A program made the position numbers and the translations under genes. Source: an uncultured Leptolinea sp. (lineage in GTDB: Bacteria; Chloroflexota; Anaerolineae; Anaerolineales; Anaerolineaceae). Taken from it: 64,000 nucleotides of DNA. Positions 36,483 to 46,100 of the stretch are shown piece after piece; the stretch's first letter is position 1; every line of letters starts with the position of its first letter. Location of the stretch: positions 62,001 to 126,000 of the forward strand of contig CAIKMQ010000023.1 in assembly GCA_903828565.1 (NCBI GenBank). Direction: 5' to 3'. The notes under the pieces are model-generated. The model had not been told where the DNA came from. It did not search any database and saw only the letters and a program-made list of their open reading frames with translations.

Positions 36483-37154
36483 GTGGTATTACTTAACTTT
36501 CTCTCCCCCCTGGCAAACCCTGGTGTGATCCGTTTACTTGCCGTCACCGGCACCGGCATCGTGCTGCTCGGTTCCGCCCTGTCTGCCCTTTTCTATCACG
36601 GCAAGCTGGGAGAACGGTATTCTCCTTTGAATCACTTCATCTCAGAGCTGGGTGAACGCGGAGTTTCACGGTTGGCCGCAGCTTTCAATCTGGGGTTGGT
36701 ATTTGGCGGATTGTGCCTGCTGCCGGCGATCATCGGCCTGGGGCTCATGCTGGGTGATCTCTTTGCCTGGTTGGGGATGGCTGCCGGTATTGTTGCCGGA
36801 ATTAGCCTGGCACTGGTCGGATGCTTTCCTATGGATGCGATTACGCCGCACATCCGCGCGGCAGTCACCTACTTTCGCTCCGGTTTGTTGATGGTATTGC
36901 TTTTTTCGCTGGCTATTGCCCTGCAACCCGCAGAAACTGACCGGCTGCATCCGCTTCTCAGCCTGGCCGGGGTGCCATCCATCCTGGCGTTCGGATTTTT
37001 TCTGGTATATTCGCGAGTTTCTCTTAAAGTGAAAGATTCCGCCCTGGCTCCACTGGAAAACGACCGCCCGCGCATCTGGGGGCTGGCGATCGCGGAATGG
37101 TTGATCTTCCTAACCACCGTACCCTGGCTGCTGGCGATCGGGTTGGGTATTTGA
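36483..37154 (+). CDS. DUF998 family membrane protein
   Basis: 223 aa from a GTG start. Six hydrophobic helices; the family marker HFISELGERGVSRLAAAFNLGLVFGG follows helix 1, and GCFPMDAITPHIRAAV contains the conserved polar stretch between helices 3 and 4. DUF998 proteins are polytopic membrane proteins of unknown function, probably related to the Frag1/DRAM group. There is no ribosome site; the start rests on the leaderless promoter layout. The ATG two bases upstream is out of frame and closes quickly. It converges on the NTF2-like gene with a seven-base gap. Confidence 0.78.
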   Translation: MVLLNFLSPLANPGVIRLLAVTGTGIVLLGSALSALFYHGKLGERYSPLNHFISELGERGVSRLAAAFNLGLVFGGLCLLPAIIGLGLMLGDLFAWLGMAAGIVAGISLALVGCFPMDAITPHIRAAVTYFRSGLLMVLLFSLAIALQPAETDRLHPLLSLAGVPSILAFGFFLVYSRVSLKVKDSALAPLENDRPRIWGLAIAEWLIFLTTVPWLLAIGLGI

Positions 37155-37161
37155 AACAATC

Positions 37162-37533
37162 TCAATCTGTCTTGATATATGTATGTTTGCTGAAGATCAG
37201 ACCATCACGAATCGTAAACAGGTAGACCCCGCGCAGATCTTTTTCATCATCTCGCTTCAAGCACCACCGCATCACGCAATGCCATCCAAGACTGTACGCT
37301 TCTTCTACGGAAAGATATGCCCCCGGCGCAGCTTTAAAACTTGCCACCAGGTAAGCCTGAATATCCTCTTTCCTGGTATAGATTTTCCCACTGGCTGGTT
37401 CCGCTTCGTCAAATAAACAATCAGGGTGCAGCAGGCTGAGTATGCCAGCTGCGTCTCCGGCATTGAAGGCGTCACGGTAGGCTGTTGCCAATCGCAGAGC
37501 CACCTCATATTTAGCCAGCGTCGCCGGAGTCAT
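37162..37533 (-). CDS. NTF2-like / SnoaL-like protein
   Basis: 123 aa. A helix-rich start (ALRLATAYRDAFNAGDAAGILSLLHPDCLF) followed by strands (YLSVEEAYSLGWHCVMRWCL, LRGVYLFTIRDGLIFSKHTY) gives the cone-shaped NTF2 fold used by ketosteroid isomerase and SnoaL-like enzymes. Catalytic residues cannot be assigned with confidence; many such proteins only bind small ligands. It lies five bases downstream of the hypothetical gene at 37539-38048 on the same strand, so the two are probably co-transcribed. Confidence 0.75.
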   Translation of the reverse strand: MTPATLAKYEVALRLATAYRDAFNAGDAAGILSLLHPDCLFDEAEPASGKIYTRKEDIQAYLVASFKAAPGAYLSVEEAYSLGWHCVMRWCLKRDDEKDLRGVYLFTIRDGLIFSKHTYIKTD

Positions 37534-37538
37534 CCTGA

Positions 37539-38048
37539 TCAGCTCTCGCGGTTTAGGCTATTCACTAGCTCGCGCATGTATGCCTGGAACCGTTTATCGT
37601 AGGATGATCCATTCTGCTCCCAGGCTTGGATAAAATTGTCCCGCATACAATAATCATGGATATATCCCTGCCAGCCATCCCATTGGACTTTCCTGATCTC
37701 GCTGCCTTCCTGCATATACATCAGGTAGGCCCGCTCAAATAGGGATAACAACATCGTGAACGCAATGTCCTCACGCTTTTTATCCTGAGGTGTTGTCTTA
37801 CGAGAATCCTGGTCAGGGATGTCATAGATATCCAACTCCGGATATTGCAAACAGAGGTTTAAATAATCATAATAGCGGTCATCGAGGGCATCATATACCT
37901 GCCAGGCACGCTCTTCCCTTTCTCGCGAACGTTCCAGGGATTCACGCTGTTTTGCCTGGCGGTATTGCCAGATGCCTGCGGGTACCCCCAGCACCACTAC
38001 AATATACGAAAGCAATTCAAAAATATCTTTTATTCTCTCCAGGTCCAC
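37539..38048 (-). CDS. Hypothetical protein with one N-terminal membrane helix
   Basis: 169 aa from a GTG with AGAGGTGAC ahead of it. Residues 12-26 (LLSYIVVVLGVPAGI) form a single hydrophobic helix, followed by a highly charged stretch (KQRESLERSREREERAW) typical of a membrane-proximal cytoplasmic helix. The rest is helical and aromatic-rich, with DDRYYDYLNLCLQYPELDIYD and YMRELVNSLN. Similar small proteins (one helix plus a charged coil and a helical domain) occur in many bacteria without known function; I cannot name a family. Confidence 0.6.
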   Translation of the reverse strand: MDLERIKDIFELLSYIVVVLGVPAGIWQYRQAKQRESLERSREREERAWQVYDALDDRYYDYLNLCLQYPELDIYDIPDQDSRKTTPQDKKREDIAFTMLLSLFERAYLMYMQEGSEIRKVQWDGWQGYIHDYCMRDNFIQAWEQNGSSYDKRFQAYMRELVNSLNRES

Positions 38049-38107
38049 GTCACCTCTTTTATTAATTCATTGTCTGGCATAAAAGCACTTCATGGACACC
38101 GGGTGAG

Positions 38108-38761
38108 TCAACTTATCTGTGTCAGCAATGTATTCGTATCTGTTACCCAGGCAAAACCGAAAGCCAGGTTTAGCAGGGATGACAGGTGCATTTCTTCGGT
38201 CACACTGCCGGTGGCATCTGCCATAAAGAACACACGATGGTCGCGGTAATAGGCATCCCGGGTGGTGGATTCACAACACATATTGGTCATAATCCCGGTC
38301 ATCACAATATCTTCCACCTTGAGCGTTCGCAGAACCGTTTCCAGATCGGTGTTGTAAAATGCGGAGTACCGATGCTTGAGAATGACCTTATCTCCCGGCA
38401 AAGGCGCAATGGCAGGATCCACCTCACTCTCCGGGCTGCCTTCCAGGCACATCCCTTTCCACCACCACCCCATGATACCGGCATCCAGTCCATCCGGATG
38501 GTGGACATGGCGGGTATAGATGACAGGTCGGTTTGCTTGCCGGAAAGCCGCGATCAAGTGCTTGATATTCCCAATAATGGCTGGTCCACCGCAAGTGTAT
38601 GTCGGTGATTCCGGGTCTAGAAAAAAGTTCTGCATATCAACGACCATCAAGGCGGATCTATCCAGATGGATATTCATGGCGTGTTCGTTGAACGGAGCGA
38701 TCTGTTCCATCCACTTGCGTGTCTTCATTTTCAGAGACTCTGCGGTGACATAAGATTCCAT
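38108..38761 (-). CDS. Isochorismatase-like cysteine hydrolase
   Basis: 217 aa from the ATG at 38761 (AAAGGATACGAA before it) rather than an ATG 81 bp upstream. The catalytic triad of the superfamily is visible: Asp in LMVVDMQNFFLDP, Lys in VILKHRYSAFYNTDLE and Cys in MTGIMTNMCCESTTRDAYYR. The cis-peptide-bearing GIMTNMC loop is also intact. Family enzymes cleave amides such as nicotinamide, carbamoyl groups or ureidoacrylate, or the isochorismate ether bond; the substrate cannot be fixed here. It stands alone between two unrelated genes. Confidence 0.85.
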   Translation of the reverse strand: MESYVTAESLKMKTRKWMEQIAPFNEHAMNIHLDRSALMVVDMQNFFLDPESPTYTCGGPAIIGNIKHLIAAFRQANRPVIYTRHVHHPDGLDAGIMGWWWKGMCLEGSPESEVDPAIAPLPGDKVILKHRYSAFYNTDLETVLRTLKVEDIVMTGIMTNMCCESTTRDAYYRDHRVFFMADATGSVTEEMHLSSLLNLAFGFAWVTDTNTLLTQIS

Positions 38762-38933
38762 TTCGTATCCTTTCGTTGTACCGCTAATTATATGCAGATA
38801 ACTATCACCGCGGAGGCAGCAAAGACGTGGTTGTAAAATCATACCGGTCGCAACGCTGATGGCAACTTGTAACCTGTAACCTGGTATAACCCAATCCTTC
38901 CCTACCCGGGCATACCGATCACCCCGATTTGAT

Positions 38934-39410
38934 CTATTTTATCGGTTGAACTGCCAAGAAGACGCCTTTTTCAGCCAATTCTCGCAGTTGCTGCTTCGGA
39001 TCCACCCCCACAATACGCAGGACAATCCAAGTATAGGCTTTGTGCTGCCGGGCATACTCTAAGACGATATCTCCTGCCTTTTCTGGTGGCAACAATCGAG
39101 CAGTTGCCCGAAACCTTCGCCTTCCCACCTGCGCCTCAAACTCTGGATGTTCTTGAATATTACGGTACCAGTCACATTTATGGCCAAAACCCGCTTCGAT
39201 ATAATATGTATCGCTATTCCTATCATATAGTTGCACATCAACCATGGCGTACCGTTTTTTACCGGAATATCTACCAGTAGTTGTCAGAAGCATCCAGGTT
39301 AATCCAAATACCCGTTCCCAACCAGAAAAACCGAGCCTGGCAAAGAACACAGGCGCTCGCATGAATAACCGCAGGCAACCTTTGGGCGGAGTACTGATCT
39401 TTTCCTGCAT
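38934..39410 (-). CDS. Deazaflavin (F420)-dependent nitroreductase-like protein
   Basis: 158 aa from the ATG at 39410. A longer start at 39473 would read through the hairpin at 39461-39490, so I prefer the shorter form. The motif LLTTTGRYSGKKRYAMVDV and the later YIEAGFGHKCDWYRNIQEHPEF match the split-barrel DUF385/deazaflavin-dependent nitroreductase family, where the G[RK]xSG...R pattern precedes strand 2 and the DWYxNxxxxP motif lines the cofactor pocket. Related proteins use F420 or bind heme or flavin. Chloroflexota can make F420, so that cofactor is plausible but unproven here. No neighbours of related function. Confidence 0.78.
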   Translation of the reverse strand: MQEKISTPPKGCLRLFMRAPVFFARLGFSGWERVFGLTWMLLTTTGRYSGKKRYAMVDVQLYDRNSDTYYIEAGFGHKCDWYRNIQEHPEFEAQVGRRRFRATARLLPPEKAGDIVLEYARQHKAYTWIVLRIVGVDPKQQLRELAEKGVFLAVQPIK

Positions 39411-39460
39411 ATCTTCCCATCCTAAGTGTTTGCTGGACGCAAATGTTCCTAAAGAATGCA

Positions 39461-39490
39461 GGCTCGCAGGCACAACTTTCCCTGCGAGCC
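39461..39490 (-). terminator. Terminator-like hairpin after the NBR1-Ig lipoprotein gene
   Basis: Perfect ten-base stem GGCTCGCAGG / CCTGCGAGCC with a ten-base loop, 19 bp after the stop at 39509. The minus side has no T run, so it may be a weak terminator or an RNA-stabilising hairpin. Confidence 0.5.
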
Positions 39491-39508
39491 TTACGAATTA
39501 AAGGTTCC

Positions 39509-40663
39509 CTATTTAACGATCCGCGGATAAGCCCAGATTGCCCAGTCTTGCCCGGATGAACCGTTGGCCATGGCTACCAGTGAGAAAACCACATTCTTGC
39601 CAGCCAGGAAAGAAAGGTCCACATCCAGCTCAACCGGTGCATCGGCATATTTCATTGTTCCCTGCGTAAGCAAGGTAAGCGGACCGCCATCCGCGCGGTA
39701 GGTCAGCTGGTACTTGTAGTTGCATCCAGCCCCACCTTTCAGGCACCCGAGGGTTGTTCTGAATTTGTACCCCGCTTTGACATCCAGGCCGGGGTATCGC
39801 CCGCTGATGACGCCGTCATCCACCCATTGCGGATGGGTCTCGATGGCGACCCGGTTGATGGTGTTGTTGTTCTGCAAGGTTGGGTTATCCGCGCGGACAA
39901 CGAAACCGCCGGCATCGCCCGTTCCGCCCGGGCAGGGCAGGGCACCAGCTCCGCTCACCCAGCTCGCATCGCAGTAATGGGCAGCAAAGTTATAGACCAT
40001 TTCAAAACCGGGTATTGTCGCAGGCGGCAGGATCTCGATCTCTACCCAGAAAAGCCCGGAAGCACTATTGCTGATACCGAAGACCGTGCCGGTATCATTG
40101 CGTAGACGCCAGTTACCGCGATATGTACCCGGCGCGGCAGGCGCGGTCAACGAGACTGAGATATCCACCGTGGAGCCGGGTGGGACATTATATGGCATGG
40201 CAACAGCATTCGGTGCGCCCATCTTGTCACCGCTATCGAAGACGATAGCGTAGCTGGTGTTCCAGGTGCAGGAGCCATCATTTTTCAAACGCCAGGTCTT
40301 TGTGAATGTAGCACCGGGGAGGTAATCTTCACCATCCGGTACTGTAATATCCTCGATGAACGATCCTTTATCGCATGGTTTGGGGGTCTGCGTTGGCAGG
40401 AAAGTGGCGGTTGGCAGCGGAGTAGAGGTAGGGAGCGGGGTTGAGGTGGGTAAAGGAGTGTAGGTTGGCAGTTCTACTACAGCCGTATCCACAGGCGCGG
40501 AGGTAGGCAGGGCGGGTGCAACGCTTGCCATCCCTGCTGAGATCGTTTCGGCTACATGGGTGGCAATGGCATCCCCTCCGGCAGTCGGGGTGGTACTGAC
40601 GGGCAAATTACAACTGACAGCCACCACGGATATGACCAGGAACATCCAGATGAATCGTTTCAT
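39509..40663 (-). CDS. Surface lipoprotein with NBR1-type Ig-like domain
   Basis: 384 aa. The lipobox VAVSC at residues 14-18 follows a basic, hydrophobic signal sequence (MKRFIWMFLVIS), so the mature protein is anchored by a lipid on Cys18. A Thr/Pro/Ser-rich linker (about 65-95) leads to an NBR1/Ig-like domain at about 105-210: ITVPDGEDYLPGATFTKTW, WRLKNDGSCTWNTSY and PGTYRGNWRLRNDTGTVFG. In Chloroflexota this domain occurs repeatedly on lipoproteins and peptidases. The C-terminal 170 residues form a beta-rich domain with four Cys (HYCDASW, LPCPGG, LGCLKGGAGC), possibly carbohydrate binding. AGAAGGAGATAAA precedes the ATG. Confidence 0.83.
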   Translation of the reverse strand: MKRFIWMFLVISVVAVSCNLPVSTTPTAGGDAIATHVAETISAGMASVAPALPTSAPVDTAVVELPTYTPLPTSTPLPTSTPLPTATFLPTQTPKPCDKGSFIEDITVPDGEDYLPGATFTKTWRLKNDGSCTWNTSYAIVFDSGDKMGAPNAVAMPYNVPPGSTVDISVSLTAPAAPGTYRGNWRLRNDTGTVFGISNSASGLFWVEIEILPPATIPGFEMVYNFAAHYCDASWVSGAGALPCPGGTGDAGGFVVRADNPTLQNNNTINRVAIETHPQWVDDGVISGRYPGLDVKAGYKFRTTLGCLKGGAGCNYKYQLTYRADGGPLTLLTQGTMKYADAPVELDVDLSFLAGKNVVFSLVAMANGSSGQDWAIWAYPRIVK

Positions 40664-40829
40664 TTTATCTCCTTCTTGATGGAGGCGGTCGAAACAAAGT
40701 CTGATAGGCTATAACAACTAAATCCATTATAGACATTTTCAGGAATATTGCATCAGGATGTATCAGGAAATCGAATAACGGAAACGATAACCCTAGCAAT
40801 ATTACTTTTCCTATACGGGAGTAACAACC

Positions 40830-40858
40830 GAACCTGCCATTAGACAACTGGCAGGTTC
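40830..40858. other. Isolated hairpin GAACCTGCCA / TGGCAGGTTC
   Basis: Perfect ten-base inverted repeat with a nine-base loop in the 265-bp gap between the lipoprotein and YbjN-like genes. It is upstream of the lipoprotein promoter region and not followed by a T run in either direction. Function unclear. Confidence 0.4.
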
Positions 40859-40876
40859 GTTGGCAGAACGATATTT

Positions 40877-40914
40877 ATAAAAAAACCCGGGATGCATCAA
40901 GGCATCACAGGTTT
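40877..40914 (-). terminator. Rho-independent terminator of the YbjN-like gene
   Basis: 13-base stem with one mismatch and one G-T pair (arms 40883-40895 and 40902-40914, six-base loop), followed on the minus strand by TTTTTTATAAAT. It lies 15 bp after the stop at 40929. Confidence 0.8.
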
Positions 40915-40928
40915 ACGAGAGGCGATGT

Positions 40929-41351
40929 TTATTCGATCAGATCCTTGCTGAGTTCCTCAAAAGCAGAGCGGATAGTGCTGATCAGCATACGGGCTGATGA
41001 GATAATTTGCATCTCGCCAACACCATCATCAAACGGGAGAAAATAATCCGTTAGTAGAATTGATTCATCCGCAAGCATCATGGAGAAACGTGCAAATATT
41101 TTCGCATCGTTCATGGCATTCACTACATCAAGCTTCTGCTCGCGGGTAGCCTCTGGCTTGAAACCGTAAATGACTGTGAAAGCGATGACTTTGCTCTTTT
41201 CCCTTACCCGGATGAATGTTCGTGAGCCATCCACTTTTACGACAAGGTCATTGTCCTTGTCATAGTATGTTTCATAGAATGCTCTCTTGAAAAGTGCTTC
41301 AATTCTTTGAACAGTTACTTCTTCTTCAGGAATAAACGCAGTGTCTGACAT
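40929..41351 (-). CDS. YbjN / sensory-transduction-like domain protein
   Basis: 140 aa from the ATG at 41351, with GGAGG six bases before it. The order of strands and helices (VTVQRIEALFKRAFYETYYD, DLVVKVDGSRTFIRVREK, KLDVVNAMNDAKIFARFSMM, ILLTDYFLPFDDGVGEMQI) resembles the YbjN/type III secretion chaperone-like fold, a small dimeric alpha-beta domain. In other bacteria YbjN affects motility and envelope stress by unclear means. The gene has its own terminator and a weak upstream region, followed at 41472 by an unrelated membrane protein gene on the same strand. Confidence 0.6.
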   Translation of the reverse strand: MSDTAFIPEEEVTVQRIEALFKRAFYETYYDKDNDLVVKVDGSRTFIRVREKSKVIAFTVIYGFKPEATREQKLDVVNAMNDAKIFARFSMMLADESILLTDYFLPFDDGVGEMQIISSARMLISTIRSAFEELSKDLIE

Positions 41352-41471
41352 TGATGCCTCCATTCATAGATTTGTTTAATTCTACCCGTAATTCGCGATT
41401 CCACGAAATTCTACTCAGGAACGGTAATTATGCATATCAGGTATCTAATTACCATACAAGCAATGTGATGA

Positions 41472-42158
41472 TTAACGATCTCTCATTCCTCTTCTTACAG
41501 CATCTTCAATTCTCTGCTCATGTACTCTTTCTTTTTCATCTTCAGCAACTGAAATTGCTGCGGCAACAGCTATTGCGGCAGCGAATGTCCCTAATGCAAC
41601 TACTGTTTCTTTAGCTGTTTGTTTCCTTTCATTAACTAATGTTGTGTGCCAATTTTGAAAATACCCCAAAAATCCTGGATGGCTTTTATTGATTTCTTCG
41701 GCTCTTTTGAAACTGTTTTTATTCATCCAGTTCTCGCGTAATAACCATAGTATGGGTTTGCCAAGGATCGAACCACCTAACAAATAGATCATAATAAAGT
41801 CTATTGGAGCAGCTATGATCAATTGAAATAAATCAGTCCCCTTTGGGGCGAAAATAGCCGCAATTGGGCCTGCAAAAAAACCAATGATCGCGGTTATCTT
41901 TAGCCCTTTAAGGAACATTTTCTTACCGTTATAAGCGTCTTTTGCTTCCTGTTGGATTCCTTTAATAAGGTTTGTGTAATCAATTTCCAGTTGAACCGCA
42001 TCATCATCGGCTTTTTTTTGGCTGCCGCAGAGACCGCATAATTTACCAACGGAATGCTGTTGGCAATAAAATCGCTGGCAGTGAATTTTATATCCGGTAC
42101 ACTGCCCGATGACGGGGTTCAGACATCCCGGCGACGCGCAACTCACATTAGCCACCAT
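41472..42158 (-). CDS. Membrane protein with N-terminal Cys/His zinc-finger-like region
   Basis: 228 aa with a strong ribosome site (AAGGAGG) before the ATG. The first 48 residues hold eight Cys and two or more His in a treble-clef-like pattern (CASPGC, CTGYKIHCQRFYCQQH, CGLCG), reminiscent of AN1 or B-box fingers and rare in bacteria. A charged helix (to about 95) then leads to hydrophobic segments (GLKITAIIGFFAGPIAAIF, LIIAAPIDFIMIYLLGG) and, near the C-terminus, an Ala/Val-rich helix (VVALGTFAAAIAVAAAISVA) before a charged end. The finger region would be cytoplasmic. I do not recognise a family or function. The surrounding DNA is relatively AT-rich. Confidence 0.6.
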   Translation of the reverse strand: MVANVSCASPGCLNPVIGQCTGYKIHCQRFYCQQHSVGKLCGLCGSQKKADDDAVQLEIDYTNLIKGIQQEAKDAYNGKKMFLKGLKITAIIGFFAGPIAAIFAPKGTDLFQLIIAAPIDFIMIYLLGGSILGKPILWLLRENWMNKNSFKRAEEINKSHPGFLGYFQNWHTTLVNERKQTAKETVVALGTFAAAIAVAAAISVAEDEKERVHEQRIEDAVRRGMRDR

Positions 42159-42365
42159 TTTCCTCCTTCTGGTATATCAGGATGTTAGTTCGGAATAAGC
42201 GGTGCTCTAATTCTCACCCCTTAAAGACTATATTAATATTATATCGAATGTTATTAAGACCTTCAATAAACAATTGTTTATTTACACCATGATAATATAT
42301 GGGTTATCTGAGCTTACTTGATTATTGATGCGGCCTGTACTGGAACAGCGGCTTATTTATAAACC

Positions 42366-42908
42366 TTAAACCCGGAGCACCCCCCGGAAACCTCTGGCAC
42401 CATAATAGGAATCAGCGCCATTGTGATACACGAAAACATGGTTGTACCGCCGATCCATGAAGAGAGCGCCTCCCAGTTTGCGGATCGGGCCGGGTGTGGC
42501 TACCCAACTGGAGGTTTTGGTGTCAAAACTCCCCAGGGTTTGTAAGTACCTGTACTGTTCTTCGTTGAGCAGCTCAATTCCCATATCAGCCGCCCACTCC
42601 ACTGCATTCGCAGTAGGCTTGAACTGTTTACGCGCATCCAGTGCCGCGCGGTCATAACAGGCATTGCGCCGGCCGGCGGGGCTTTCAGCGGAGCAATCAA
42701 AGAACACATATTCGCCAGTATCGAATGCAACGACATCCGGTTCGCCACCGGTTCTTTCCATCTCGCTCAGTGACCAGAGTTTTACTGGATCCGCTTCCAG
42801 CCGGGATTGAACATCCACCCAGCTCAACCCAGGATGCCGGGATGTGTTTTCTTCAAAGCGATTATTTAATCCTTCTAACAACTTCTGATCCTGATGGGAA
42901 GTACCCAT
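42366..42908 (-). CDS. DUF4256 family protein
   Basis: 180 aa, normal length. LSWVDVQSRLEADPVKLWSL, EMERTGGEPDVVAFD, CSAESPAGRRNACYDRAALD and GGALFMDRRYNHVFVYHNGADSYYGARGFRG are the diagnostic segments of this conserved family, which is widespread but functionally unknown. The protein is soluble with no signal sequence. CAAGGAGGAC precedes the ATG. It stands alone in an AT-rich stretch between the zinc-finger membrane protein and the giant kinase gene. Confidence 0.85.
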   Translation of the reverse strand: MGTSHQDQKLLEGLNNRFEENTSRHPGLSWVDVQSRLEADPVKLWSLSEMERTGGEPDVVAFDTGEYVFFDCSAESPAGRRNACYDRAALDARKQFKPTANAVEWAADMGIELLNEEQYRYLQTLGSFDTKTSSWVATPGPIRKLGGALFMDRRYNHVFVYHNGADSYYGARGFRGVLRV

Positions 42909-43182
42909 TTAGTCCTCCTTGATTATTCATCTTTAAATCGATCGTACATCTTTCACCAACAATTCCATAAACTGCATATTGTATTCTACCAACGACATTG
43001 GCAATGATATAACCAAAGCTTATACCAAAGCTAAGGGTTAGGTTCTGTCATGAACTATTTCTGAATTTAATGCAGCTGTTCGGTCCATATCAAGCACAAC
43101 ATGTTCTTCGAATGCAAAAGGTATGGAACCCCACGAGAAAGAAGATGCTAAGACATCATTTTCTATGCGTGACCTGGAAAGT

Positions 43183-46100
43183 TCATTTCTCTCCAAGCAG
43201 TGTGCGGATTTTTTTAATAAGCATTTTAAGTTCGACCGGCTTGGAGACATACTCGTTTGCGCCGGCTGCCAGGCATAATTTTCGATCTTCAGGCATAGCT
43301 AGAGCGGTTAATGCAATGATCGGAATACCCGCAATAAACGCATCCTGGTGCGCGCGGATTTTTCTGGTCGCTTCCAGCCCATCCATCCCCGGCATCTGAA
43401 TATCCATCAGGATAAGATTTGGGCGAAAATTTTCTGCCAGCCCGATTGCTTCGAATCCACTTAATGCTTTATCAACCCTGAAACCCTGTGTGCTTAGAAA
43501 ATCACAGAGAGTATTCAGGTTTACTTCATTATCATCAACGACCATAATTCTTTTCGTGGTTATTTGATGCATGATCAACATTACAGATGCAGGGAGTTTA
43601 TTGCCGGACGTCACCAACTGCAATGCGTGACTAATCTTTTCTGTCGTAAGTGGGCTATGGATAAAGGCATCAGCAATTTCTGTTTGGGTGTTATTTTCAA
43701 CCGGATCCACCGGGCAAAGTACAATTGGAATGGTTGCTGTTAGTGGATCATCTTTCAAGGTTGATACCAATTCATACCAGGGAATATCTTGAATTCTTGG
43801 GTCGATCAAAATGACTTCCGGTTTAACCTCAACAACCTTTTCCACCGCTCGCTTCCCGGATGGCTGTATTACAATCTGTATCCCCAATCCAATCAGGTCA
43901 TCGGCGATTTTTTCTGGGTTAACCATCAGGCCTTCAGATAATCGGTCGATGCTCAGGATACCTACATTCTTATAATCATCTTCTGCAATGGAGCCTGGTG
44001 ACCATGGAAGGATTATTGTAAAGCGACTGCCTTCACCCGGTTCACTCACTACAGATATGGTACCCCCATGCAACTCCGCCATATGCTTCACCAACGATAA
44101 ACCTAAACCAGTACCGGATTGCTGCCGCGCAAGCCTGCTGTCTAATTGGACGAATGGCAGGAAGAGACGCTTGATGTCATCTGAGGATATACCTTGTCCC
44201 TTATCCCAGACGGTGAGTAAAACTTTACCAGCCTCCCGGTCTATGCTAATTTCCAGACCGAGCGAGCCACCATTTGGGGTAAATTTCACTGCATTGCTTA
44301 AGAGATTCACAAGCATCTGCTTTATCCGGCGGACGTCAGCTTTCACAACCAGGTCATTCGATTCAATCGAAAAACTGAGGTTCTGCCCCTTGCTCTGTGC
44401 CAATCCGCGAACCATTTGCATACTGGCCTGGCCAGCCTCCAATAGTGAACAGGCCTCTAAATGTATTTCTAACTTCCCAGCTTCAATTTTGGAAAGGTCC
44501 AAAATATCATTGATCAGATCAAGCAGGTGCTTACCACTTGCTTCGATCTGCATTAATGATTTCATTTGGCGGTCATTTAGGTCACCATAGGTGCTCATTT
44601 GCATGGCTTCTGCTAAACCCAGTATTCCTGTCAGAGGCGTGCGCAATTCGTGGCTCATGCTTGCAAGGAACTCATCCTTCATTCGCATGGCGCGTTCCAA
44701 TTCCAGATTGGCTTTGCGTAAGGTGAGTTCTAAATTTTTTCGTTCTGAAATATCTCGTGCCACGCTTTGGATCAATGTAGGATTGCCTGAAGCGTCACGT
44801 ATCAGTGATAAATTGATCTCAATATCGACGGTTTTACCGTCCATACGAACTAAAGAAAGCTCATAGGTGGATTGCGAGAACCCTTCCAAGAGTTTCTGGA
44901 TATGCCTTTCTACTGCTTCCATATCCTTCTGTTCGATAAAATCATATACATTCTTGCCGACCAAATCTTTTACAGATGGACACCCGAACATGATGGCGCA
45001 ACGCTGGTTGACCCGGATGAATGTGAGGCTTGTTACATCTAAAAGGAAAATGGCATCGTTGGATGAATCAAAAAGAGACCTGTATGTTTCTTCTCTCTTC
45101 CGTAATTCCGCTTCAGCCCGCTTCCGTTCTGAAAGATCAACCATACTGGACCGGCTCATAATAAAATCACCGTTCTCATTTTTTATGGCGGACGCGTTTA
45201 GGAGGACAGGCATTATGGAGCCGTCCTTACGAACAAACTCCACTTCAGATTCACCTATTCTGCCGTGTTCGATTAAATTAGGAAATACTGTCTTGAGGGT
45301 CTTTCTACTTTCTTTAGTTAAGAAATCTTTTGCCGGGTGACCGATCATTTCTTTTCGAGTGTAACCAAGCCATACCAACTCAGTCTCGTTGACCATTACA
45401 TAATTACCATTGATATCCAGTGAGTGATAACCGGCGGGAGCGTTATCATACAGGTCTTGAACTTCTGCTGTCCGCTGCTGAACCCTCTTTTCCAGTTCAT
45501 CAGAAAGCAGCCGGTATTTTTCTTCACTGGCACGCAACATTTCGATCGCTGCCAGGCGTTCTGTAACATCCCTCAAACTACCCCTGCGGCCGTGGAATGA
45601 CCCATCCTTACCAAAGACCACCTGGCAGGTATGATTCACCCAGCGGATTTCACCATCTGCAGTAATGATACGGAAATCATGAGAGTAACTTCCGGGTTGA
45701 GTGAAACCTTCATGGCTGTGTTCCATGTAAATCGCCTGGTCATCCGGGTGGATGAGACTCCCCAGAAGCAGTGGATTCTGAATAAAATCGCTTCTCTCAT
45801 AGCCGGTCACACGGCGACAGGATGGGGAGATGTACTTAAGTTCATGGTTCTCATCCAACCAAAATTCCATGTCATAAGTGAAATCTACCACGGTACGCAG
45901 GAGTTCTTCATTTAAAGAGAGTGATTCTTCCGCCTTCCTGCGCATGATGATATCAACTACCACCTCACAATAATTCCTAAGAACATCCAGGTCCTGTTCC
46001 ATGTACAGTTCGGGTTTATTCCCCACACCGACCACAGCAACGACCTTGTTATTCCTCTTTATCGGTATACTGATCAGCCTGCTAATTGGAGCATGACCTT

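Noticed and set aside
40665-40847. Possible 60-aa minus-strand gene upstream of the lipoprotein
   Set aside because: No ribosome site or conserved pattern; it covers the likely promoter of the lipoprotein gene.
43038-43250. Short minus-strand frame at the end of the giant kinase gene
   Set aside because: It overlaps the kinase's receiver domain in another frame and has no recognisable content.
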